DNA of 64,000 nt from an uncultured Rhizobiaceae group bacterium (GCA_937958815.1 CALGMR010000010.1:1-64000), one strand, 5' to 3'; counted from the first letter of the stretch, positions 9,000 through 19,095 are shown. Program-made: numbers and translations. The notes: a model not told the origin generated them from the letters alone.

Positions 9000-9273
9000 T
9001 GATTACAATCCGAATGAATATTGAAAGATTTTGTTCACGTGTTGTGACAAACAGAAGTTGCAAAACGCTTTGGAAGAAAGGTTAATGATGTCTTTCTTGC
9101 TCGAGATGCGGCAGCGTGACGCCATACAAATCCTTGCAATTATTGACTTTCCGCGCACTATTGGGTAGCTCACAGGCAGCAATTGCAAAGCAATCACGCG
9201 CAGCCTCATCGGTTAAATTGACCGTTTCTATGATTTGAGGCTGCCAATCAGAGTCGAAAAGACACAAATATAC

Positions 9274-10659
9274 ATGAAATTCAACGAACTCGGACTCAGT
9301 CCTAAAGTGCTCGCTGCAGTAGAAGCTGCTGGATATAGCGAACCAACCCCTATTCAAGAACAATCCATTCCGCACGTTTTAGACCGTCGCGATGTTATGG
9401 GTATTGCGCAAACAGGTACGGGCAAGACGGCAGCATTTGTGCTGCCTATGATCTCTCTTTCTGAAAAAGGTCGTGCACGTGCCCGCATGCCGCGCACGCT
9501 TATTTTGGAACCAACCCGTGAATTGGCGGCTCAGGTTGAAGAGAATTTTGAAAAATACGCGGCCAATCACAAACTCAATGTGGCGCTGTTAATTGGTGGC
9601 GTATCGTTTGAAGACCAGATGAAGAAACTCGACCGTGGTGCCGATGTGTTGATCGCAACGCCGGGCCGACTTCTCGATTTGTTCGAGCGTGGCCGCATTT
9701 TGATGACGGGTGTGGAAATTCTCGTTATCGACGAGGCCGACCGCATGCTCGATATGGGGTTCATTCCCGACATCGAACGCATTGTGAAAATGGTGCCGTT
9801 CACGCGCCAAACATTGTTCTTTTCTGCAACGATGCCACCCGTTATTGAGAAGCTTGCCGATCAATTTCTGCAAAATCCTGTTCAAGTTGCTGTGGCGGCT
9901 GCGTCGTCCACGTCTAAAAACATTGAGCAAAAACTGGTTTCAACGCCGAAGAAAGATTTTGAAAAACGCGCAGTGTTGCGTGGTTTGATCGACAATGCTG
10001 AAAATCTGAACAACGGCATTATCTTCTGCAACCGCAAGGTCGATGTGGCTTCCACCTATCGTTCGTTGGAAAAACGGGGATATTCCGTCGGCTCGTTGCA
10101 TGGTGATATGGATCAGCTGACACGCACAAAAACATTGGATGGATTTCGCGCAAACGACATCAAACTGCTTGTTGCCAGTGATGTGGCCGCGCGCGGTTTA
10201 GACATTCCTGATGTGAGCCACGTTTTCAACTTTGATGTTCCAATTCATGCGGAAGACTATGTGCACCGTATCGGACGTTGCGGCCGTGCTGGTCGTGACG
10301 GTTGGGCGTTCACACTGGTCTCTCCTGCAGATGACAAATATCTATCTGCGATTTTGGAACTGACTGGCGACAAACTGGAATATGTTGCTGGCGAAACCAA
10401 GTTTGATGAGAAGTCTTCAAAATCACGTGGGCGCAGCCCCAAGAAATCCGATGGTGCTGAAAAAAAGCCTCGTGCTGCGAAATCTAAAAAACCTACGGAA
10501 GACAATCAGATTGAAGAGGTCAAAGCTCAATCTGAAGAAAAGCCAAAACGCGAACCACGCGAAAAATCTGGCCGTTCGCAAGATGATGGTCCAACCCCAA
10601 AAGGTTTGGGCGATCATGTTCCGGCATTCTTGTTGCAATCGGCAGCATTGAACAACTAG
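9274..10659 (+). CDS. rhlE: DEAD-box ATP-dependent RNA helicase, RhlE type
   Basis: A 461-residue helicase. All motifs are visible in order: Q-motif around PTPIQEQSIP, Walker A AQTGTGKT, PTRELA, TPGR, DEAD, SAT, ARGLDIPDVSHV and HRIGRCGRAGRDG. The C-terminal 80 residues are a highly charged Lys/Arg/Glu tail typical of RhlE-like helicases that act on ribosome assembly or the RNA degradosome. The Cys in HRIGRCGR replaces the usual Thr. The start is taken at MKFNELGLSP (9274); the in-frame upstream start at 9235 adds 13 unconserved residues. The stop lies 3 bases from the end of the convergent TfoX-like gene. Confidence 0.92.
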   Translation: MKFNELGLSPKVLAAVEAAGYSEPTPIQEQSIPHVLDRRDVMGIAQTGTGKTAAFVLPMISLSEKGRARARMPRTLILEPTRELAAQVEENFEKYAANHKLNVALLIGGVSFEDQMKKLDRGADVLIATPGRLLDLFERGRILMTGVEILVIDEADRMLDMGFIPDIERIVKMVPFTRQTLFFSATMPPVIEKLADQFLQNPVQVAVAAASSTSKNIEQKLVSTPKKDFEKRAVLRGLIDNAENLNNGIIFCNRKVDVASTYRSLEKRGYSVGSLHGDMDQLTRTKTLDGFRANDIKLLVASDVAARGLDIPDVSHVFNFDVPIHAEDYVHRIGRCGRAGRDGWAFTLVSPADDKYLSAILELTGDKLEYVAGETKFDEKSSKSRGRSPKKSDGAEKKPRAAKSKKPTEDNQIEEVKAQSEEKPKREPREKSGRSQDDGPTPKGLGDHVPAFLLQSAALNN

Positions 10660-10662
10660 GGC

Positions 10663-11022
10663 CTAAAACAACTCTTTAAATTTGCGTTTTGACGCGGGTT
10701 TTTTGGCGTCAGCGCGCAAGGCAGCTTCAAAAGCCGATTGGGCCCATCCGGCAAATTCATCGGGATCATCAAACAGCCGTTCTGGAACTGTCCAGTATCC
10801 CATATCGATGAGCTTACCGTCCTTGCGCTGATATTTCCATGCCGTCATCCCCTCGCCTTCGAACATGGGAATGGTCTCTTCATCGGCTTTGAGACAGAGG
10901 GCGCCTTCAATGACGATTGCAATATTGAGCCCTTGGTGAGAGATGCCCTGCCCGCCAAACATGTTGCGAACAGCCACGACCCCAAAGGGTTGAAACAATT
11001 CAATCAGAAACTCTTTGTCCAT
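10663..11022 (-). CDS. TfoX N-terminal domain family protein
   Basis: A 119-residue cytoplasmic protein with the TfoX_N pattern: an early FQPFGVVAVRNMFGGQGI, a central ALCLKADEET and the aromatic-rich GYWTVPERLFDDPDEF. In gamma-proteobacteria the longer TfoX/Sxy protein controls competence; the short, single-domain alphaproteobacterial versions have no established role. The tail is basic (KKPASKRKFKELF). It is convergent with rhlE with only a 3-base gap, which leaves no room for a separate terminator. Confidence 0.85.
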   Translation of the reverse strand: MDKEFLIELFQPFGVVAVRNMFGGQGISHQGLNIAIVIEGALCLKADEETIPMFEGEGMTAWKYQRKDGKLIDMGYWTVPERLFDDPDEFAGWAQSAFEAALRADAKKPASKRKFKELF

Positions 11023-11174
11023 TTACTCTGCCTCAAAGGGTACAACCCCGTTTGTTCAACTTCATCGATCACGTGAAATTCAGCCACGGAATCGCCCCAA
11101 ATGTCTATATTGTGACAGCTAATTTCTGTTAAGCTCGCGCAGCGTCTCCTGATTTGATTTTTAAAGGATTTACT

Positions 11175-12566
11175 TTGAACCATTCCCTTTTGAACCGTGC
11201 CGGATCAATCACTGCTGCCAGACTGAGCGTGATCGCATTTGTATTGATTGCGATGGTCGGGGAATTTGCCACGTCAGCGAATGCACAACGCCGCGGCCCT
11301 TCTCTTGTGCGTGATGCAGAAATCGAAGCATTGGTGAAAGACTATGCACGCCCCTTAATGAAGGCAGCAGGTCTGCGCCAGGGATCTGTAGCTTTTTATA
11401 TCGTCAACGACCCCAGCTTCAACGCTTTCGTTTCAGGCCGCGGAATGTTCATCAACACGGGTTTGTTGCTGCAGGCAGAAACGCCTGGTGAAGTTATCGG
11501 CGTTGTCGCTCATGAATTGGGTCACATCGTCGGGGCGCACCAAGTTAAGCTGCGCCAACGCATTGATGCCGCCCAGCGCATTTCCCGAATTCAAACATTG
11601 CTCGGATTGGGCATCGGCGCTGCTGGCGCGGCATCTGGCAATAGTGAGGTAGCCGCTGCAGGCCTTGGTGTCGCCGCTGGCGGCCCATCAACAGGGCTGC
11701 GCTCCATTTTGAAATACAGACGGTCAGAGGAAAGCGCTGCGGATTCCACCGCCGTGCGCTTGCTCAACCGCACCAAACAATCCGGCAAAGGAATGCTGAC
11801 GACTTTTGAAAGATTGGGCAAACAATTGGGTGGCATCAGTCGACGGGTTGATCCTTATCTGCAAAGCCATCCATTGCCGCGAGAGCGCATTCTCAACCTT
11901 GGTAACGCCATCCGAAAGAGCAAGTATTTCAAATCGCAATCGCCTGCCAATCTGCGCCTGCGACACGACATGGTTCGTGCTAAAATCGCGGCTTATACCA
12001 ACGGCGGCCGCTATGCCCGCGCTTTGCTTGCAGGAAAAAAGCTCGCGCCATCTGCGCGTCTTTATGGACGCGCAATCACCACGCATCTTTATGGATCTCC
12101 ACGAAAGGCGATCCCTTTGATTGACCGCCTGATCAAATCGCAGCCGCGCAATGCCTATGCCCATGAAATGCGTGGTGAAATCTATTTGCGTTCTGGCAAA
12201 GCGAAACAGGCTGCCAGTGCATTTAGAAAGGCCGTAAAGTTGGATCGTTACGGTGCTGGGTTTATCAGAGTGCAGTTGGGCCATGCCCTGGTGCAAACGG
12301 GCAGCAAAAAGAACATGAAAGAGGCAGTCAACGTCATCAACAAAGGGCTCACAAGAGACCCGACAGCGATTGCCGGCTACCGATATCTTGGAATGGCCTA
12401 CAACGAACTTGGGCAACCAGCGCGTGCTCTTTTAGCTTCAGCACAACTCGCGTCAAAAACAGGACGAAAACAACAGGCAAAAGCATATGCACTCCGCGTG
12501 CAAAAGGCCTTTAAACGTGGCTCACCCCAATGGTTGCGCGCACAAGACATTCTTGATCAAAGATAA
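11175..12566 (+). CDS. Periplasmic M48 metalloprotease with TPR repeats (BepA-like)
   Basis: About 463 residues from a TTG start at 11175, which has AAAGGA 6 bases upstream; another TTG at 11154 is possible but lacks such a site. An N-terminal hydrophobic signal ends near AQRRGP. The zinc site HELGHIVGAH lies near residue 115, and the third ligand region is ESAADSTAVRLL near residue 190. The second half contains tetratricopeptide-like helices (PRNAYAHEMRGEIYLRSGKA, then GYRYLGMAYNELGQPARA). This architecture matches BepA/YfgC-type outer-membrane quality-control proteases that assist or degrade beta-barrel proteins. The DsbA-like gene follows 37 bases after the stop and is probably co-transcribed. 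Confidence 0.87.
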   Translation: MNHSLLNRAGSITAARLSVIAFVLIAMVGEFATSANAQRRGPSLVRDAEIEALVKDYARPLMKAAGLRQGSVAFYIVNDPSFNAFVSGRGMFINTGLLLQAETPGEVIGVVAHELGHIVGAHQVKLRQRIDAAQRISRIQTLLGLGIGAAGAASGNSEVAAAGLGVAAGGPSTGLRSILKYRRSEESAADSTAVRLLNRTKQSGKGMLTTFERLGKQLGGISRRVDPYLQSHPLPRERILNLGNAIRKSKYFKSQSPANLRLRHDMVRAKIAAYTNGGRYARALLAGKKLAPSARLYGRAITTHLYGSPRKAIPLIDRLIKSQPRNAYAHEMRGEIYLRSGKAKQAASAFRKAVKLDRYGAGFIRVQLGHALVQTGSKKNMKEAVNVINKGLTRDPTAIAGYRYLGMAYNELGQPARALLASAQLASKTGRKQQAKAYALRVQKAFKRGSPQWLRAQDILDQR

Positions 12567-12603
12567 TACAACTTTGTCGAACGAACGATTCTGGATACAA
12601 AAC

Positions 12604-13377
12604 ATGAAACGACTTTCAGTAAAAAACATTTGGAAAATGTCACTCGTCGCAGCTGTTGCGATGGGGGCAACAACCCTTCCCTCTTCGGCGCTGGACCCTG
12701 AAGATAAACCAGCCATCGAAAAAATCGTTCGCGACTATTTGTTGTCCAATCCAGAAATCATTCTTGAAGTGCAACAAGCGCTTCAAACACAGCAAGAAAC
12801 AGAAGCCAAAGAACGCGCTGCAATCGCTCTAACGCAGAACAGCGATGTGATTTTCAATTCTAAAAATCAGGGCGTTATCGGCAATAAAAGTGGTGATGTC
12901 ACAGTTGTCGAATTCTTCGATTACAATTGCGGTTTTTGCCAACGAGCAATGAACGATATGAACGTTCTGCTCAAGGAGGATAACAACCTCAAATTTGTGA
13001 TGAAAGAACTGCCGATCTTGAGCGCGGGTTCGGTTGAGGCCAGCCGTATTTCAACGGCGGTCTACCGCCTCTATCCTGACCAATACGAACGTTTCCACAA
13101 TGACCTATTGGGCCTTGATGGACCGAAGGACGGCGCGCGCGCCCTGGAGATTGCAGGGTTGATGGGTTTCGACATGGACAAGCTGGAAGCGGAAGCTGCT
13201 AAAAACGATGTGTTAGACGCGTTTCGTGAAGCCAACGATCTGGCAACGTCGCTGGGTATGAATGGCACGCCGTCTTACGTCATTGGGGATGAAGTCATTT
13301 TCGGCGCTTTGGGCGTGGATGTTTTGCGCGGAAAGATCGAAAATGTTCGCAAATGCGGGAAAACCGTTTGCACCTAG
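12604..13377 (+). CDS. DsbA/Com1-like periplasmic thiol:disulfide oxidoreductase
   Basis: A 257-residue protein from the ATG at 12604 with a signal peptide ending near SSALDPED. A helical leader (residues about 30-80) precedes the thioredoxin fold; the redox site is CGFC in FFDYNCGFCQRAM, and the cis-proline loop is GTPSYVIG. The extra N-terminal helices place it with Com1/ScsC-like DsbA proteins, which may oligomerise and act as isomerases. Two additional C-terminal cysteines (KCGKTVCT) are a notable feature. It follows the M48 protease, suggesting a shared role in envelope protein folding. Confidence 0.88.
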   Translation: MKRLSVKNIWKMSLVAAVAMGATTLPSSALDPEDKPAIEKIVRDYLLSNPEIILEVQQALQTQQETEAKERAAIALTQNSDVIFNSKNQGVIGNKSGDVTVVEFFDYNCGFCQRAMNDMNVLLKEDNNLKFVMKELPILSAGSVEASRISTAVYRLYPDQYERFHNDLLGLDGPKDGARALEIAGLMGFDMDKLEAEAAKNDVLDAFREANDLATSLGMNGTPSYVIGDEVIFGALGVDVLRGKIENVRKCGKTVCT

Positions 13378-13452
13378 CCTTTTTCATCGACCAACTGGCC
13401 AATTTGTGCCATCAAGTTTGCTAATTCGAACATAAATGAATCACGTCACGCG

Positions 13453-13896
13453 ATGGCACAAAACAAAACCATGTTGGTCATGAACGGCCCTAACCTCAAC
13501 TTGTTGGGGAAGCGGGAACCAGGCGTGTATGGCAGCGGCACTTTGGCTGATGTGGAAACCATGTGCCGCGATTATGCAAAGTCAGCTGGATATGACATTG
13601 ATTTTCGCCAGAGCAACAGCGAAGGCGAATTGGTGACGTGGCTGCACGAAGCCGATGAGAATGCTGTCGGAGTTGCCTTCAATGCTGGCGCTTATACGCA
13701 CACATCAATCGCTTTGCATGATGCCATAAAGGGGATATCCAACCCCGTGGTTGAGTTGCATATTTCAAACGTTCATGCCCGTGAAGAATTTCGTCATAAA
13801 TCTATAATGGCTTCGGCCTGTATCGGTCAGATCAGCGGTTTTGGGGTGAGGAGTTATACGCTCGCACTGCAAGCTTTGATCGACCACCTAAAATAA
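13453..13896 (+). CDS. aroQ: 3-dehydroquinate dehydratase, type II
   Basis: A 147-residue enzyme of the shikimate pathway that dehydrates 3-dehydroquinate to 3-dehydroshikimate. Family signatures are all present: NGPNLNLLGKREPGVYG (catalytic Tyr and Arg loop), FNAGAYTHTSIALHDA and VELHISNVHAREEFR with the catalytic His. The length is standard for the dodecameric type II enzyme. It heads an aroQ-accB-accC-aat cluster; the aroQ-accB-accC order is common in alphaproteobacteria. The 50-base gap to accB allows co-transcription. Confidence 0.95.
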   Translation: MAQNKTMLVMNGPNLNLLGKREPGVYGSGTLADVETMCRDYAKSAGYDIDFRQSNSEGELVTWLHEADENAVGVAFNAGAYTHTSIALHDAIKGISNPVVELHISNVHAREEFRHKSIMASACIGQISGFGVRSYTLALQALIDHLK

Positions 13897-13946
13897 CAAC
13901 CAATGATGTTGCAGTTATTGCGACCAAAACCATAAGCGAGCCCGAC

Positions 13947-14429
13947 ATGGCATCTTCAAAATCAGCCATTGATACAAAACTCATCCGCCAATTGGCAGAC
14001 ATGCTAAATGAAACGGAACTCAACGAAATTGAAGTTGAAGAAGGTGATCTACGCATTCGCCTCGCGCGCGGTGCCGATGGTTATTCTGTTATGCAAGCAG
14101 CTCCCATGATGGCACCTGCGGCGGCCCCGGCCCCAGTTGCCGCACCTGCACCAGCGGCTGAAACTGCGCCAAGTGCTGCACCTGCAGCTGCATCTGGCCC
14201 AAGCATCCCTTCACCAATGGTTGGAACGGCATATCTATCACCAGCCCCAGGCGCGGATCCATTTATCAAAGTGGGTGACAAAATCAAAAAAGGCCAAACG
14301 GTCATGATCGTTGAAGCCATGAAAACGATGAACCAGATCGAAGCCACACAAGATGGTGTGGTTGCTTCCATTGCTGTGGAAGATGGCCAGCCGGTAGAAT
14401 TTGGTCAAACACTGATCGTATTGGGTTAG
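13947..14429 (+). CDS. accB: Biotin carboxyl carrier protein of acetyl-CoA carboxylase
   Basis: A 160-residue carrier that shuttles carboxybiotin between biotin carboxylase and carboxyltransferase in the first step of fatty acid synthesis. The N-terminal part (residues 1-45) binds AccC, the middle (about 55-88) is an Ala/Pro linker, and the C-terminal lipoyl-like domain carries the biotinylated lysine in [10 protein letters not shown]. The Thr after the lysine replaces the Met of the classic AMKM site, a substitution frequent in alphaproteobacteria. accC starts 8 bases downstream. Confidence 0.96.
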   Translation: MASSKSAIDTKLIRQLADMLNETELNEIEVEEGDLRIRLARGADGYSVMQAAPMMAPAAAPAPVAAPAPAAETAPSAAPAAASGPSIPSPMVGTAYLSPAPGADPFIKVGDKIKKGQTVMIVEAMKTMNQIEATQDGVVASIAVEDGQPVEFGQTLIVLG

Positions 14430-14437
14430 GCACACTG

Positions 14438-15778
14438 ATGTTCAACAAGGTTCTTATTGCCAACCGAGGCGAGATTGCGCTGCGTATTTTGCGCGCTTGC
14501 AAAGAGATGGGTATCGAAACAGTTGCGGTTCATTCCACAGCAGATTCTGATGCCATGCATGTGCGTTTGGCCGATCAAAGCGTTTGTATTGGCCCGCCAG
14601 CATCCCGCGATTCATACCTCAATGTTCACGAGATTATCGCAGCCTGCGAAATCACCGGTGCTGACGCTGTGCATCCCGGCTACGGCTTCCTATCCGAGAA
14701 CGCGAAATTTGCCGAAATTCTTGATGCCCATGGCATCACTTTTATCGGCCCGTCCGCTGAGCACATCAATGTGATGGGCGACAAGATTATGGCCAAACAA
14801 ACGGCTGAAAATCTTGGTATTCCGGTCGTCCCCGGTTCTGACGGTGCTGTGACAGAATTGGATGATGCCCGCCGTATTGCTGCGGACATTGGCTATCCGG
14901 TCATCATCAAAGCCGCGTCTGGTGGCGGTGGTCGTGGTATGAAGGTTGTGAACAACGACAAGGAAATGGCGACCGCGCTGCAAACCACGCGCACCGAGGC
15001 GGGCGCTGCTTTTGGCGATGATTCAGTGTACATCGAAAAGTATCTCGGCAAGCCGCGTCATATCGAAGTTCAGGTTATGGGCGATGGCAAAGGTGGTGGC
15101 GTTCATTTGGGCGAACGCGATTGTTCTTTGCAGCGGCGCCACCAAAAGGTTTTTGAAGAAGCCAACTCTCCTGCAATCAGCGAAGAGCAACGCAGCAAAA
15201 TCGGTAAAATTTGTGCCGATGCAGTCGCTGGCCTTGGCTATTCGGGTGCAGGCACCGTGGAATTTCTCTATGAAAACGGTGAGTTCTATTTCATTGAGAT
15301 GAACACCCGCTTGCAGGTGGAACACCCAGTAACAGAAATGATTACACGGATTGATTTGGTCAATGAGCAGTTGCGCGTTGCAGCAGGAAATGGCCTTTCT
15401 TTCACGCAAGACGAAGTGCGCTATCAGGGCCATGCCATTGAATGCCGCATCAATGCGGAGAATGCGCGGACATTTGTGCCCTCACCCGGTGAAATCAACT
15501 ATTATCACCCACCTGGTGGCTTGGGCGTTCGTGTCGATTCTGGCGTCTTCTCGGGCTATAAAGTTCCACCCTATTATGACAGCCTGATCGGCAAACTCAT
15601 TGTGGTCGGACGCAATCGCCCTGAGTGTTTGAACCGTTTGCGCCGTGCATTGGATGAATTTGTGGTGGATGGAATTGAAACCACGATCCCGCTCTTTCAA
15701 GATCTTGTGCGCAATGAAGATGTGATCGCTGGCGATTACGACATTCACTGGCTGGAAAATTATCTCGCGAAAGACTGA
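14438..15778 (+). CDS. accC: Biotin carboxylase subunit of acetyl-CoA carboxylase
   Basis: A 446-residue ATP-grasp enzyme that carboxylates the biotin of AccB using bicarbonate and ATP. It has the N-terminal [17 protein letters not shown], the glycine-rich ATP loop [12 protein letters not shown], the catalytic [16 protein letters not shown] and the C-terminal IECRINAE signature. Length equals the usual 445-450 residues. The tight 8-base spacing to accB ensures balanced expression of the two partner subunits, and aat follows 14 bases later. Confidence 0.97.
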   Translation: MFNKVLIANRGEIALRILRACKEMGIETVAVHSTADSDAMHVRLADQSVCIGPPASRDSYLNVHEIIAACEITGADAVHPGYGFLSENAKFAEILDAHGITFIGPSAEHINVMGDKIMAKQTAENLGIPVVPGSDGAVTELDDARRIAADIGYPVIIKAASGGGGRGMKVVNNDKEMATALQTTRTEAGAAFGDDSVYIEKYLGKPRHIEVQVMGDGKGGGVHLGERDCSLQRRHQKVFEEANSPAISEEQRSKIGKICADAVAGLGYSGAGTVEFLYENGEFYFIEMNTRLQVEHPVTEMITRIDLVNEQLRVAAGNGLSFTQDEVRYQGHAIECRINAENARTFVPSPGEINYYHPPGGLGVRVDSGVFSGYKVPPYYDSLIGKLIVVGRNRPECLNRLRRALDEFVVDGIETTIPLFQDLVRNEDVIAGDYDIHWLENYLAKD

Positions 15779-15792
15779 TCAACGGAGTCTCC

Positions 15793-16440
15793 ATGTCTGG
15801 CGTCGATGATCTGATGATGGAAATAACTCCGGAGGTTTTGCTGAAAGCATATGCCTGCGGAATTTTTCCCATGGCAGAATCCGTAGATGATCCGGGATTG
15901 TTTTGGGTGGAGCCAGAGTTGCGCGGAATACTGCCGCTGGATGAGTTTCATGTTCCCAAACGCCTCGCCCGCACAATTCGACAAGGAATTTACCAAGTCA
16001 CATTTGACACGGCCTTTGAGCAGGTTATTGCAGCTTGCGCGGAAGCCACAAACGAACGCCAAGAAACCTGGATCAATCAACGTATTGTGGATCTCTACAC
16101 CGAACTGCACCGCATGGGCTATTGCCACAGTGTCGAGTGCCGTTTGAATGGAGAGCTGGTTGGCGGGCTTTACGGCATTTCGCTTGGTGGTGCGTTTTTT
16201 GGCGAAAGCATGTTTTCGCGCGCGCGTGACGCCTCAAAGGTGGCCCTCGCCCACCTCGTGGAACGGTTGAAACGCCAAGGTTTTCGATTGCTAGACACGC
16301 AATTCAATACCCAACATCTAAGCCAATTCGGAACAATAGAAATACCCAAAACCGAATACGGAAAACTGCTAGATCACGCTTTGGAAATTGATGTTTCGTT
16401 TCTAACCGACGAAGAGTTCGGAAAATACACGCTCGTCTAG
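15793..16440 (+). CDS. aat: Leucyl/phenylalanyl-tRNA-protein transferase
   Basis: A 215-residue aminoacyl transferase that adds Leu or Phe to proteins with N-terminal Arg or Lys, marking them for ClpS/ClpAP (N-end rule). Signatures are [12 protein letters not shown] near the start, the [14 protein letters not shown] stretch, the [19 protein letters not shown] core and [15 protein letters not shown]. It follows accC by 14 bases and probably shares its transcript. The last 4 bases overlap the end of the convergent DUF2155 gene. Confidence 0.94.
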   Translation: MSGVDDLMMEITPEVLLKAYACGIFPMAESVDDPGLFWVEPELRGILPLDEFHVPKRLARTIRQGIYQVTFDTAFEQVIAACAEATNERQETWINQRIVDLYTELHRMGYCHSVECRLNGELVGGLYGISLGGAFFGESMFSRARDASKVALAHLVERLKRQGFRLLDTQFNTQHLSQFGTIEIPKTEYGKLLDHALEIDVSFLTDEEFGKYTLV

Positions 16441-16844
16441 TTGGTAGGCGGTGGCGGAATATCTGAAGTTTGTTTGCAGCTCACCAGCCAAACGTCGTTT
16501 ACTGGATGCTCAATCGCATTCAATCCTGGGCTTTCCGCAAACATCCACCCCGTAAAAATGCGCTTGATACGGCGATCTAGAGTGATCTCGTTCACTTCCA
16601 AAAAAGATGTGGTCTTGGGTTCCTCAGTGACAGCGCGAGAATAGCAAACGCGCGGTGTGAGTTCCAATTGGCCGAACTTCACTGTCTCGTTAATATACAC
16701 ATCGAACGTGTGAATACGTCCTGAAATTTTATCGATGCCAGAGAAAACAGCAACGCGGTTTTCAATGCGGGCAGCATGCGTAGACGACATGGTCGAGCAC
16801 ACAAAGGCCGCTGCACTTAGAACTGGAATAAAAAAACGCATCAA
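16437..16844 (-). CDS. DUF2155 periplasmic protein
   Basis: A 135-residue exported protein. The signal peptide (about residues 1-24) ends in THAARIEN. The mature part has the DUF2155 pattern: [20 protein letters not shown], then [15 protein letters not shown] and the conserved [23 protein letters not shown], with two cysteines likely disulfide-bonded. In alphaproteobacteria the family often lies near aat or complex I accessory genes, as here, but its function is unknown. Its 3' end overlaps aat by 4 bases. The tail is proline-rich (DIPPPPTN). Confidence 0.85.
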   Translation of the reverse strand: MMRFFIPVLSAAAFVCSTMSSTHAARIENRVAVFSGIDKISGRIHTFDVYINETVKFGQLELTPRVCYSRAVTEEPKTTSFLEVNEITLDRRIKRIFTGWMFAESPGLNAIEHPVNDVWLVSCKQTSDIPPPPTN

Positions 16845-16953
16845 GAATCGATTGGATAAACTAAAAGCCGCAACTCATTGTCTATGCATACAAAGCAATT
16901 AAGGCAAATATTGTATTAATGGGTGAAAATCGCAACCGAAGTCAAAACTGAAT

Positions 16954-17331
16954 TTACGGAGACCAGGCTTCGTAATCGCCTGTTACTTCCGGGCGTTTTT
17001 CCTGATTCGCAATTGACCCTTTAGGGCGGTATGCACCACTCGTCCCTGTCATATTTTTTTTGTGACCCAATTCCCACTCATGGGCTTTGTAGTCTTCATC
17101 AGATGGCGCAACATCAGTGCGATGTGCAATCCAGCCGTGCCACCCCGCCGGGATGGAGCTTGCTTCAGATTGGTCGGCGTAAATGACCCAACGGCGGTCA
17201 TCTGCACTTTTGTAATACACGTTTCCAAACTGATCTTCTCCCACACGGGTGCCTTTGCGCCATGTGAAAAAGCGCGTGCCAAGAGTTTGGCCGCTCCACC
17301 ATGTGAAAAACTGTAGAAGAAAATTCTTCAT
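16954..17331 (-). CDS. NADH:ubiquinone oxidoreductase subunit, NDUFA12 family
   Basis: A 125-residue protein, orthologous to the mitochondrial complex I accessory subunit NDUFA12 (B17.2), present in alphaproteobacteria but not in E. coli. Characteristic are WRKGTRVGEDQFGNVYY, RRWVIYADQSEASSIPAGWHGWIAHRTD and a late proline-containing tail. It binds the matrix-facing arm of complex I at the cytoplasmic membrane and is thought to stabilise the assembled enzyme. It lies apart from any nuo operon, which is usual for this gene, and upstream of DUF2155 in the same direction. Confidence 0.92.
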   Translation of the reverse strand: MKNFLLQFFTWWSGQTLGTRFFTWRKGTRVGEDQFGNVYYKSADDRRWVIYADQSEASSIPAGWHGWIAHRTDVAPSDEDYKAHEWELGHKKNMTGTSGAYRPKGSIANQEKRPEVTGDYEAWSP

Positions 17332-17420
17332 ATTGCGCCTCTGCGAAGAGTCTGAATTTACATGACCGTCTTTTGCGCTGAATCGTTGTCTAAGTCCAGT
17401 GCCGGAATCGGGAATGCGGC

Positions 17421-18236
17421 TTAGGCTTTTGGTTTTTTCTTAGGTTCCTGACGATCTTTGCGCGGACGGGTTTTGCGCCCTTCCAAAGTGGCTACAACCC
17501 CCCGCAAGGCATGGATTTCTTGTTGGCTCAATTCGGCTTTTTGAAAAATGTTGCGCAGGTTCTCAACCATTGTTGCCCGTTTGTGCTCGGGGCGAAAATA
17601 GTTTTCCAAATCCAACGCCCCTTCCAGATGATCAAACAACCCGAAAAGGTCTTCCTTGCGCGCAGGCAAACTGGGCGGTTCATGGATGGGAAGCTCCACC
17701 TGCGATGATCCCATCCACTCATAACTCATCAACAAAACGGCTTGCGCGATGTTCAATGATGCAAATGATGGATTGACGGGGAATGTCACAATTTCATTGG
17801 CCAAAGCCACTTCCACACTTTCCAGTCCCCAACGCTCACGCCCAAACAAAATGCCCGTGCGTTCGCCTGCGGTATGTCGCTTACGCAGTGTTTCGGCAGC
17901 CTCTCTTGGCCCTCTGACGGGTTTCAGCATTTCACGCTGACGGGCCGTGGTGGCATAGACAAAATTTAAATCGGCAATGGCTTCTTCCAGCGTGTCGAAC
18001 ACTTTCACCGAATCGATGATATGATCAGCTTTGGCAGCGTTCGCACGAGCAACGGCGTTCGGCCATCCGTCGCGGGGATCCACCAACCGCAATTCCGCCA
18101 GGCCAAAATTTGCCATGGCGCGTGCGGCTGCGCCAATGTTCTCGCCCAATTGCGGGTTGACCAAAACAATCACGGGCCCTTCGGCGATCAACTTTTGGCG
18201 ACGATCTGTTCCTGCCATATTATTTGCCCGTTCCAT
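17421..18236 (-). CDS. trmJ: TrmJ-like tRNA/rRNA 2'-O-methyltransferase (SPOUT)
   Basis: A 271-residue SpoU/TrmH family enzyme. Motif 1 is VILVNPQLGENIGAAARAMANFGL, here given as the run from VILVNPQLGENI to AAARAM; motif 2 is ILFGRERWGLES and motif 3 is FASLNIAQAVLLMSYE, which form the knotted SAM site. In E. coli TrmJ modifies position 32 of several tRNAs. The C-terminal extension is basic (RKTRPRKDRQEPKKKPKA) and probably binds RNA. Two ATGs (18236 and 18218) are possible starts and neither has a clear ribosome site. It is divergent from the exported orphan at 18279. Confidence 0.87.
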   Translation of the reverse strand: MERANNMAGTDRRQKLIAEGPVIVLVNPQLGENIGAAARAMANFGLAELRLVDPRDGWPNAVARANAAKADHIIDSVKVFDTLEEAIADLNFVYATTARQREMLKPVRGPREAAETLRKRHTAGERTGILFGRERWGLESVEVALANEIVTFPVNPSFASLNIAQAVLLMSYEWMGSSQVELPIHEPPSLPARKEDLFGLFDHLEGALDLENYFRPEHKRATMVENLRNIFQKAELSQQEIHALRGVVATLEGRKTRPRKDRQEPKKKPKA

Positions 18237-18278
18237 GGGTTATGAAATTCAGGTTGCTATAACCGAGTTCCCTGCCCC

Positions 18279-18959
18279 GTGAAACGTTTCTCCTTAAGTT
18301 TTAAGACAAGTCTTTCTGCTTCGCTCATTGCGCTGGCTATGGTCACCGCGCCAAATGCATATGCACAAAATGAATCATTGGATGATCTTTTGCCGCCGCC
18401 CCAGCCGGGCGCAAAATATCGCGGATTGAACGCAACGGTGAAACTGTTTGATTCTGTGCTGGTCTATCCGTTGCCGGATTGGTCACCAACAGAGCGCAGC
18501 GCACAGCCATTGACTGCATCGCGCTTCAACCGATCACAGAAAGGCAATGTATTCAGCCTTGAAATGGTGCCAAAGGAAGAGAGCTTTAAAGATTGGACCA
18601 ATCTTTATGGTGTGGTGGGAATGGCCAATTTTCGCGGCTCCAATCAGCAACATGCGAAATTAATCGTCAATCAGTTTAAAACGGGTTGTCGCCCTTCCAA
18701 TCTTTCCGTCAAACCCGGCGGTGGAAACAACAAAAAAGCCGTTATCGTTGTGGCTTGTGGCAGCTACACAAAAAAGCGCGATATAGGTGAAATTGCCGCC
18801 TTTGTTTTATTCAAAAACGGAAACACGTCTGCAAGACTGTATCGGGAGTGGCGTGGCAAGGCATTTCAGGCTGAAGTCCCATCAACGTGGCCTGTCTCTG
18901 AAGAAGAAGTGCGCCGTGTTTTGCGCACAATGGCGACATCGACACTAAGAGCTCCTTAA
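18279..18959 (+). CDS. Exported protein of unknown function
   Basis: A 226-residue protein starting at GTG, with a signal peptide of about 30 residues ending NAYAQNES. I do not recognise a family. The mature part is mixed alpha/beta in character, with a conserved-looking core (VFSLEMVPKEESFKDWTNLY and VIVVACGSYTKKRDIGEIAAF) and two cysteines that could form one disulfide. It is probably periplasmic. It is divergent from the trmJ-like gene by 42 bases and followed by icd 136 bases later, which has its own leader. No regulatory signal is evident. Confidence 0.65.
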   Translation: MKRFSLSFKTSLSASLIALAMVTAPNAYAQNESLDDLLPPPQPGAKYRGLNATVKLFDSVLVYPLPDWSPTERSAQPLTASRFNRSQKGNVFSLEMVPKEESFKDWTNLYGVVGMANFRGSNQQHAKLIVNQFKTGCRPSNLSVKPGGGNNKKAVIVVACGSYTKKRDIGEIAAFVLFKNGNTSARLYREWRGKAFQAEVPSTWPVSEEEVRRVLRTMATSTLRAP

Positions 18960-19095
18960 TTAAATGCACAGCTGGGCCGAAAGGCCTGTTTGCCATCGGT
19001 GTTTGTGGTGCTATAGACGCGGCGAAAGCGGCGCAATTGAAGCATTCCACTTCGCATGTTGCTGCACAAACGAACAACAACAAAGGCGCTGAAAT

